From Flaviaestuariibacter flavus (GTDB taxonomy: Bacteria; Bacteroidota; Bacteroidia; Chitinophagales; Chitinophagaceae), in the NCBI RefSeq assembly GCF_004337505.1, contig NZ_SJZI01000001.1:87977-151976 (forward strand): a stretch of DNA of 64,000 nt, given 5' to 3'. Under the pieces are notes generated by a model. It saw only the letters and a list, made by a program, of their open reading frames with translations, made no database searches and was not told the origin of the DNA. The position numbers and the translations under genes are program-made. Position 1 is the stretch's first letter. Each line of letters begins with the position of its first letter. Below are positions 58,548-64,000 of the stretch, piece after piece.

Positions 58548-58555
58548 TATTTTTG
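58548..58555 (+). promoter_or_regulatory. -7 promoter element of the methyltransferase gene
   Basis: TATTTTTG is an exact TAnnTTTG match, nine bases before ATG 58565. A TTG-containing sequence at about 58530-58533 stands near the expected -33 position. Confidence 0.55.
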
Positions 58556-58564
58556 CACTCCATT

Positions 58565-59467
58565 ATGAGCGCCACCGTTCACTACACGCATTGCCCCGTT
58601 TGCAACAGCAGCAACATCCACCCGCTGCTGACGGCTACCGATCACACGGTTAGCCGCAACCAGTTTGTTATCTGGCAGTGCGACGACTGCAGTCTTCGCT
58701 TTACCCAGGATGTGCCCGATGCGGCGCATATCGGTCCTTACTATAAATCGGAAGATTACATTTCGCACACCGACACCAAAGAGGGGTTGGTTAACCGCAT
58801 TTACCAGCAGGTACGGCGGCATACGCTGCAGCAAAAAGTGAAGCTTGCGATGCGGGTAAGCGGCAAGCAACGCGGCCGCGCGCTCGACGTAGGCTGCGGC
58901 ACCGGCGCCTTCCTGGCGGCATTGAAAGAGGCGGGCTGGGTAGTGACGGGCCTGGAGCCCGACCCGGATGCCCGGAAGATCGCAGCTGCGCGCGCCGGGC
59001 TGGAAGTATTGCCGGCGGAGGCGCTTTATGAGCTGCCGCATGCGTCTTTCGATGTCATCACCCTGTGGCATGTGCTGGAGCACGTGCACGAGTTGCAGCG
59101 GTATATGCAGCAGCTCCGCGCCCTACTGGCGCCGGGGGGTAAGCTGATCATCGCCGTGCCCAACTATACGTCGGGCGATGCGCAGACCTATGGCGCTTTC
59201 TGGGCGGCTTATGACGTGCCCCGCCACCTGTATCATTTTTCACCGCGCTCGATGAAAACGCTTGCGGAGCGCAACGGTCTCCGCCTTGTAGATCAGAAGC
59301 CAATGTGGTTCGATTCCGTATACATCAGCCTGCTGAGCAGCCGCTACCGCCATGGGCAGACCAACTGGATCGGCGCCCCGATGGCGGGCCTGCGCTCGAA
59401 TTTCAAAGCTTTCTTCAACCCCGAGCGCTGCAGCTCGCTGACCTATGTATTGGAAGCGGTGAAGTAA
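58565..59467 (+). CDS. Class I SAM-dependent methyltransferase with N-terminal zinc-ribbon-like motif
   Basis: This protein has 300 residues from ATG 58565, chosen because the -7 element lies just upstream. C10/C13 and C39/C42 form a CPxC...CxxC pair. The SAM-binding motif I ALDVGCGTGAFLAAL and the VITLWHVLEHVHELQRYM and LAPGGKLIIAVPN segments follow the Methyltransf_11/12 fold, and a C-terminal YDVPRHLYHFSPRSMKTLAE motif is typical for sugar or small-molecule methyltransferases. The substrate is unknown. It stands alone. Confidence 0.9.
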   Translation: MSATVHYTHCPVCNSSNIHPLLTATDHTVSRNQFVIWQCDDCSLRFTQDVPDAAHIGPYYKSEDYISHTDTKEGLVNRIYQQVRRHTLQQKVKLAMRVSGKQRGRALDVGCGTGAFLAALKEAGWVVTGLEPDPDARKIAAARAGLEVLPAEALYELPHASFDVITLWHVLEHVHELQRYMQQLRALLAPGGKLIIAVPNYTSGDAQTYGAFWAAYDVPRHLYHFSPRSMKTLAERNGLRLVDQKPMWFDSVYISLLSSRYRHGQTNWIGAPMAGLRSNFKAFFNPERCSSLTYVLEAVK

Positions 59468-59473
59468 CGCAGC

Positions 59474-60310
59474 TCAGAGCGTCAGCGTAAGCTCGTACAG
59501 CTCCGGCCAGTTTTTGCCCGTTACATAAAATTTCTTCGTGTCGGGGTTGTAGGCGATGCCGTTGAGCACGTCCACGTTGGGATTTTTCGCCTTGGCACGA
59601 ACGGCCAGTTGCGAAAGGTCCATGCGGCCAACGATCTGCCCGCTGCCGGCATCGATCTTCACGATCTCGTTGGTTTGCCACACATTGGCGTAGATGAAGC
59701 CGTTGATGTACTCAAGCTCATTGATCATCGATACGGGCATGTTGTTTTCGGTTACGCCCTGTGTACGGAGCAGGCGGAAGGTGCCGGGCTCATAATAATA
59801 AAGGTTGGAGGAGCCGTCGGATGCGATGAGGTTGGTGCCGTCGGTGGTGAGGCCCCAGCCCTCGGGCTGCGCCAGCGGCAGCGATTTGATCAGCTGCAGG
59901 GTTTTGGCGTCGTACACGAGCACCGTTTTTTCCTTGTAGGTAAGCTGGTAAATGGTATCGCGCAGGATAATGACTCCTTCGCCGAAATATTTTTCATCGA
60001 GCTTGACGGCCTTTTTGCGCGCACCGCTGGCGAGGTCAACCTGCAGGAGCCAGGATTTCCCGTTCTCGCCCGTGCTTTCCCAGAGTTCGCCTTTATAGAA
60101 GCTGAGTCCCTCGGTAAAAGAGGTCACATCATGCGGATAGGCACCGGCGACGGTGTAGGATATCTGCGGTGTACCACTGGTTGTGGAATTCTCAACAGAA
60201 GTTGGATTGGTCGTTTCGGTGCCGGTTTCGCCGGAGCCATTTCGGAACGCATTATATACGAATGCCGCTACTACAATGAGAATCAGGGCGATGATGAGGT
60301 TGCGCTTCAT
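59474..60310 (-). CDS. Glutaminyl-peptide cyclotransferase (bacterial beta-propeller type)
   Basis: This 278-residue protein has an N-terminal signal anchor (3-22, LIIALILIVVAAFVYNAF) and a Thr/Ser-rich linker to about 47. The five-bladed propeller has the family pattern AYPHDVTSFTEGLSFYKGELWESTG, GEGVIILRDTIYQLTYKE, EGWGLTTDGTNLIASDGSSNLYYY, MINELEYINGFIYANVWQTNEIVKID and VLNGIAYNPDTKKFYVTGKNWPELYEL. It forms N-terminal pyroglutamate on exported proteins. This may matter because many Bacteroidota export substrates start with Gln after cleavage. Confidence 0.92.
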   Translation of the reverse strand: MKRNLIIALILIVVAAFVYNAFRNGSGETGTETTNPTSVENSTTSGTPQISYTVAGAYPHDVTSFTEGLSFYKGELWESTGENGKSWLLQVDLASGARKKAVKLDEKYFGEGVIILRDTIYQLTYKEKTVLVYDAKTLQLIKSLPLAQPEGWGLTTDGTNLIASDGSSNLYYYEPGTFRLLRTQGVTENNMPVSMINELEYINGFIYANVWQTNEIVKIDAGSGQIVGRMDLSQLAVRAKAKNPNVDVLNGIAYNPDTKKFYVTGKNWPELYELTLTL

Positions 60311-60558
60311 GCGGGCAAAAATAAGATTTCGGGCTACGCAGGACCGTTAAAGAAAAAAATGGTACTCTATTTGCATTTTCAATATGGCGGTATATATTTG
60401 TACCTAGTCCTCAATCCTAGGGAATTCTGTATCCCGCCGCCGTGAAAACACTTATTTTCCATTATCCCCTGAAGTCCACGCGCTAACCCGTACACTTCCA
60501 ATCCTTTTTGAAGCCGTAATCAATCCAGTACCTGTGGTTCCGACCCAACACGGAAACT

Positions 60559-61788
60559 ATGAGGCTTCTACTTACCTGTCTGACAATTTTCAGCTGCCTG
60601 CTTGCTGGCGCCCAGCGCACCTGCAGCAGCTCCGAATATACTGCCGCACGCATCGCTGCCGACCCGGCTGCCGCCTCCGGCATCAACGCCGCCCGCGCCT
60701 TCCTGGGACAGCGCTCCACCCTGCGTCTGCAACACAGCGTCACCTACCGCGTACCCGTTGTGGTGCATATTCTCTACGCTAATGCCGCACAAGATGTAAG
60801 CGACGACGCCGTACGCAGCCAGATCGACGCGCTCAACCGCGATTTCCGCCGTATGAATGCCGACTCGGTAAATACGCCGCAGTACTTCCGCAGCCTCGCC
60901 GCCGACGCAGCCATCGAGTTTGTGCTGGCTTCCGTTACCCCCGAAGGCTATCCCACCAGCGGCATCGTGCGCAAATACACGGGCGTTAACCAGTGGCAGC
61001 AGGACGATGCGATGAAGTTCGCCTCCGCCGGCGGCGACAATGCCTGGGACAGTCACTCTTACCTCAATATCTGGGTTTGCCCGATGGGCCGCATCCTGGG
61101 TTATTCTTCCGCCCCGGGTGGTGCCGCCGACCGCGACGGCATCGTGATCAACTATTCGGCTTTCGGTACCCTTGGCGCCGCGGCACCTTTCGACAAAGGC
61201 CGTACCGCGGTGCACGAGGCCGGTCACTGGCTCGGCCTGAAGCATATCTGGGGCGACACCTATTGCGGCGACGACGAAGTGGTCGATACTCCGAAGCAAA
61301 GCAATTACACTTCGGGATGCCCCTCCGCCATCCGCACTTCCTGCGGCAACAGTGCTACCGGTGATATGTACATGAACTACATGGACTACACCAACGACGC
61401 CTGCATCAACCTGTTCACCGAAGGCCAGGCGGCCCGCATGCGTGCCAACTTCGCTCCCGGCGGTCCGCGGGCTTCACTCATGGTAAGCAAAGGCCTCGGC
61501 AAGTCGTGGGCAACGCCACCGGCAGCGGCGCGCGCAACCGAAGCGCCTTCGGGAGCTGTTTCGGTTTATCCCAACCCGGCGCAGTCGGTGCTGCATATTG
61601 ATTTCGGCAACAATACCTGGACGGGCAAGGAGCTGCGCGTTTACAATACCCAGGGCGCAATGGTGCAGCGCGTTCAGATCGGCAGCCGCCTCCAGCCGCT
61701 GAACACCAATGGCCTGAGTGCAGGTGTATATTGGGTAGTGGCTACCAACGGCGAGGAAGTGATCCGGAAATCTTTTGTAAAGCAATAA
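60559..61788 (+). CDS. Secreted M43 zinc metalloprotease with T9SS sorting domain
   Basis: This 409-residue protein has a signal peptide (1-19, cleavage near AGAQR). It has the propeptide-like and M43 catalytic domain with VPVVVHILY, zinc motif HEAGHWLGLKH (H219, E220, H223, H229) and Met-turn region MNYMDYTND; six Cys lie around CGDDE, GCPSAIRTSCGN and DACINLF. The last ~80 residues form a type A T9SS sorting domain (SVYPNPAQSVLHIDF, LRVYNTQG, LSAGVYWVVATNGEEVIRKSFVKQ). It is exported to the surface or medium. Confidence 0.94.
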   Translation: MRLLLTCLTIFSCLLAGAQRTCSSSEYTAARIAADPAAASGINAARAFLGQRSTLRLQHSVTYRVPVVVHILYANAAQDVSDDAVRSQIDALNRDFRRMNADSVNTPQYFRSLAADAAIEFVLASVTPEGYPTSGIVRKYTGVNQWQQDDAMKFASAGGDNAWDSHSYLNIWVCPMGRILGYSSAPGGAADRDGIVINYSAFGTLGAAAPFDKGRTAVHEAGHWLGLKHIWGDTYCGDDEVVDTPKQSNYTSGCPSAIRTSCGNSATGDMYMNYMDYTNDACINLFTEGQAARMRANFAPGGPRASLMVSKGLGKSWATPPAAARATEAPSGAVSVYPNPAQSVLHIDFGNNTWTGKELRVYNTQGAMVQRVQIGSRLQPLNTNGLSAGVYWVVATNGEEVIRKSFVKQ

Positions 61789-61913
61789 GAACCGCCGTGC
61801 GAATTTGTCCGAAACCCGGATCGCAGCACCGGTTTCCTGTTGCAGCCAGGGTGCGAAGGATATTGCTTCACCTGCGCGCATGATCGGGCAGTCAATTCAA
61901 CCTGGCGCGTCCG

Positions 61914-63047
61914 TTATAAATTAACAAGCTTTGCCAGCTTCCTTCCGGCCTCCGGCGCTACGGCCACCCCAATGCCGCCGAGTGCCACGGCTGCCAGGAT
62001 GCGCGGCCGCACACTCCCCATCACGGGGTATTTGTCTGTTCCCATTCCCATAATTCCGCTCCAGCGGAGCTCAATCGAATAGGTGCCGTGCTTCCCGGGC
62101 AGGATCACCTCGTTGAGAAAACGCTCCAGCTCGCCCTGGATCAGCGGGGTAGTGGCGTGTTCATTGCTTCGCTCCTCGTCGAAAGCCTTGTTGCGGGCCC
62201 CGCCAAGCAGCACGCGGTTGCCGAGGTTGCGGAAATAGTAGTAGCCTTCATCAGCATGAAAGGTGCCCCGCCAGGGCAGTCCTTCAATAGGAGAGGTGAG
62301 GAGCACCTGGCCGCGCGCGGGCGTTACACTCAATTCAGGCAGCAGGGAGCCCGCGGCCGTGTTGGTGCATACGGCGAGGTAATGGGCTTTTACCGAAAAG
62401 TCGCGGTCGGTATGCACCTCCACCGAATTGCTTTCTTCGGTAAAGGCAGTAACCGACACGCTGTGCAGCAGCTGTACGCCCTTGCGTTGCAGGTGTCGCC
62501 GCAGGGCGCCGGCCAGCTTGCCGGCGTGCAGCGCGCCTTCCCCTTCGTTGACCACCATTGCCGATGTGTTGCCGAAGCCGAAGCGGGAGATCTTATTCGA
62601 ACATTCGCGGAATGTATGCTTTTCGCCCGTGATCGGCCGGAGGAGCCGGTTGATGTACTCGATATTTTCAGCCAGCACCTCGCTGCTGAAGCCGCCGGGC
62701 GGGAACAGCTCGTAGCCGCCGCACCAGTCAAGGTCGATGTCGGAGGGCTTCCAGTATTTCCTGATCTGCTTCAGCCCGCGGTAACGCAGGGCCACCAGGT
62801 CGAGCATGGAGTCGTTCCCGATCTCGGTCGCGTCGGCCACCAGCTCGCCGAGCGAACCGAAGCAGGCAAAGCCCGCGTTGCGGGTGGAGGCACCCATCGA
62901 CATGAAGTCTTTTTCCAGGACGGCGATCCGCGCCTTCGGGTAGCGACGCAGCAGGTGAAAAGCCGTCCACAGGCCCGCAAAGCCACCGCCGGCAATCACC
63001 ACGTCCTGTGGCGCCAGCACCGTTTCTTTTTCCCAGATACTGAACAT
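61914..63047 (-). CDS. FAD-dependent oxidoreductase (DAO/GlpO family)
   Basis: This protein has 377 residues from ATG 63047, which avoids the low-quality 21-residue extension. The FAD-binding fold is DVVIAGGGFAGLWTAFHLL (15-33), with VLEKDFMSMGASTRNAGFACFGS next to it and the substrate/FAD C-terminal motif GYYYFRNLGNRVLLGGARNK...ELRWSGIMGMGTDKYPVMG. It oxidises an amine, amino acid or similar; the substrate is unknown. It is divergent from the DUF4197 gene. Confidence 0.88.
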   Translation of the reverse strand: MFSIWEKETVLAPQDVVIAGGGFAGLWTAFHLLRRYPKARIAVLEKDFMSMGASTRNAGFACFGSLGELVADATEIGNDSMLDLVALRYRGLKQIRKYWKPSDIDLDWCGGYELFPPGGFSSEVLAENIEYINRLLRPITGEKHTFRECSNKISRFGFGNTSAMVVNEGEGALHAGKLAGALRRHLQRKGVQLLHSVSVTAFTEESNSVEVHTDRDFSVKAHYLAVCTNTAAGSLLPELSVTPARGQVLLTSPIEGLPWRGTFHADEGYYYFRNLGNRVLLGGARNKAFDEERSNEHATTPLIQGELERFLNEVILPGKHGTYSIELRWSGIMGMGTDKYPVMGSVRPRILAAVALGGIGVAVAPEAGRKLAKLVNL

Positions 63048-63115
63048 ATTATAAAGGTACTTTAACGCGCACTTACGACCGATTCCTGTATTTTCACCCT
63101 TCAACACCATCTTCT

Positions 63116-63898
63116 ATGAAAAAATTGCTGCTCGTGATGGCTGTCGGCTTTATCGCCGCTTCCGGCCAGGCTCAGGGACTCAAAGGATTGCTCAACAAGG
63201 CGCAGACGGCCGTAAAAGACAGCGCTGCCCGCGCCCAGGTGACCGAAGTGGTCAACCGCGAAGTTTCAAAAATCACCGGCGGCAGCGCCAGCCTTTCACA
63301 CGACGATATCATCAAAGGCCTCAAGGAAGCGCTCAGCGTGGGCACCAACAACGGTACGGCCCGGCTTTCGGCAGTTGACGGTTTCTTTAAAGATGCCGCA
63401 CTAAAGATCCTGATGCCCGCCGAGGCGCAGAAGGTGGAGAAAACACTCCGCAACCTCGGCTTTGGCAGGCAGGTTGACCAGGCCATCCTGAGCATGAACC
63501 GCGGTGCTGAGGACGCGGTAAAGAGCGCCGCACCGATTTTCCTCAATGCCATCAAGGGCATCACCATCCAGGACGGCATCGGCATCCTGAAAGGCGATAA
63601 CCAGGCCGCTACCAGCTACCTGAAGGGTAAAACCCAGGCTGAGCTCACCACCGCCTTCCGCCCGGTGATCGAGCAGTCGCTGCAAAAAGTGAATGCCACC
63701 AAGTACTGGAGCACCCTCTTTACCACGTATAATAAAGTGAGCAGGGACAAGGTCAACCCCGACCTGGCCGCTTATGTTACCGATAAGGCCCTCTACGGCA
63801 TCTTCTTCCAGGTAGGCCAGGAAGAGCAGAAGATCCGCCAGGATCCCGCCGCCCGTGTGTCGGAGATCCTGCAGAAGGTATTCGGCGCCGCGAAGTAA
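63116..63898 (+). CDS. DUF4197 exported protein
   Basis: This 260-residue protein has a signal peptide (1-19, cleavage near GQAQG) and then the DUF4197 pattern: LSHDDIIKGLKEALSVGTNNGTARLSAVDGFFKDAALKILMPAEAQ, LNAIKGITIQDGIGILKGDNQAATSYLKGKT and the C-terminal VTDKALYGIFFQVGQEEQKIRQDPAARVSEILQKVFG. It is periplasmic or outer-membrane associated, mainly helical and of unknown function. A terminator follows at 63965-63990. Confidence 0.93.
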   Translation: MKKLLLVMAVGFIAASGQAQGLKGLLNKAQTAVKDSAARAQVTEVVNREVSKITGGSASLSHDDIIKGLKEALSVGTNNGTARLSAVDGFFKDAALKILMPAEAQKVEKTLRNLGFGRQVDQAILSMNRGAEDAVKSAAPIFLNAIKGITIQDGIGILKGDNQAATSYLKGKTQAELTTAFRPVIEQSLQKVNATKYWSTLFTTYNKVSRDKVNPDLAAYVTDKALYGIFFQVGQEEQKIRQDPAARVSEILQKVFGAAK

Positions 63899-63899
63899 T

Positions 63900-63952
63900 A
63901 CTGGCTGCTAGCAGCCAGTAGCGCAACGGCACGACGGCGCAACGACACTACG
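63900..63952. repeat. Palindrome and 8-bp repeat array after DUF4197
   Basis: 63900-63919 is a perfect 20-bp palindrome (ACTGGCTGCT and its complement). 63921-63952 follows with four 8-bp units in phase (GCGCAACG, GCACGACG, GCGCAACG, ACACTACG). This resembles the heptamer arrays elsewhere in the window, but with period 8. Confidence 0.6.
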
Positions 63953-63964
63953 TTTTTAATATTC

Positions 63965-63990
63965 AAAGGGACGCCTCGGCGTCCCTTTTT
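63965..63990 (+). terminator. Rho-independent terminator of the DUF4197 gene
   Basis: The stem AAAGGGACGCC (63965-63975) / GGCGTCCCTTT (63978-63988) has a 2-nt loop and ends in a T5 run. Confidence 0.85.
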
Positions 63991-64000
63991 CGTTGTGCCG

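Noticed and set aside
1..64000. CRISPR arrays, tRNA or rRNA genes, IS elements, integrases
   Set aside because: I looked for regularly spaced 25-40 bp direct repeats, cloverleaf or CCA-like ends, conserved rRNA stretches and transposase motifs and found none; the repeats present are short heptamers or inverted elements.

Overview
The window looks like chromosomal DNA of a GC-rich member of the Bacteroidota, most likely a Chitinophagales/Chitinophagaceae-type organism. The evidence is: -7 promoter elements of the Bacteroidota form TAnnTTTG in front of several genes, a secreted metalloprotease with a type IX secretion (T9SS) C-terminal domain, lipoproteins with short lipoboxes, LytS/LytTR signalling, a YtxJ protein, DUF4197 and DUF6526 genes, and RiPP precursors with a Bacteroidota-type leader. 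Because the DNA is GC-rich, antisense open frames are long; I treated them as shadows. I saw no rRNA, tRNA, CRISPR array, transposase or phage gene.

Layout. 1-7886: the start of a DUF4369/TlpA-like gene cut by the window edge, then a candidate RiPP (lanthipeptide-like) cluster. It has two very different precursor peptides (778-972 and 2780-2950), a membrane VKOR-thioredoxin protein with a C39-like N-terminus, a LytS/LytTR regulatory pair and a full-length LanB dehydratase; no LanC cyclase is visible. 8198-12633: a translationally coupled four-gene operon of a lipocalin-like protein, a FAD-dehydrogenase small subunit, a GMC dehydrogenase with a CX5CX3C cluster motif and a VioB-type ferritin-like protein. 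13083-16769: pullulanase, a frameshifted membrane-protein remnant, Pcm and a truncated receiver. 16766-17611: a YycJ-like metallo-hydrolase.

17672-30378: an eleven-gene purine/urate catabolic operon read leftward: guanine deaminase, XdhA, XdhB, allantoinase, allantoicase, PuuD urate oxidase, fused UraD-UraH, a DUF6986 aldolase-like protein, XdhC, a polytopic membrane protein and a P-loop NTPase. Together they would take guanine/xanthine to urate, allantoin, allantoate and ureidoglycolate plus urea. The last two genes have no assigned role.

31301-41374: small proteins, then a nitric-oxide/low-oxygen stress island: a Cys-containing small membrane protein, a CDICGCG outer-membrane protein and a lipoprotein; a haem-copper-oxidase-like membrane protein; two Ric (YtfE/ScdA) di-iron repair proteins; an Rrf2 regulator; a PAS histidine kinase and a receiver-Crp fusion; and hemN. 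Three promoters here share a TGA-N6-TCA-like site at one fixed distance from the -7 element, which suggests a common Crp/Fnr-type activator.

41466-64000: mostly housekeeping genes: YtxJ, Mpl-type ligase, exonuclease, polyprenol-phosphate mannose synthase, DMT exporter, dihydrolipoyl acyltransferase E2, CinA, PBP4, DoxX, a TPR/beta-barrel/HU-like envelope trio, methyltransferase, glutamine cyclotransferase, M43 protease, FAD oxidoreductase and DUF4197. The gaps in this part carry several arrays of degenerate 7-bp (once 8-bp) repeats and long inverted repeats.
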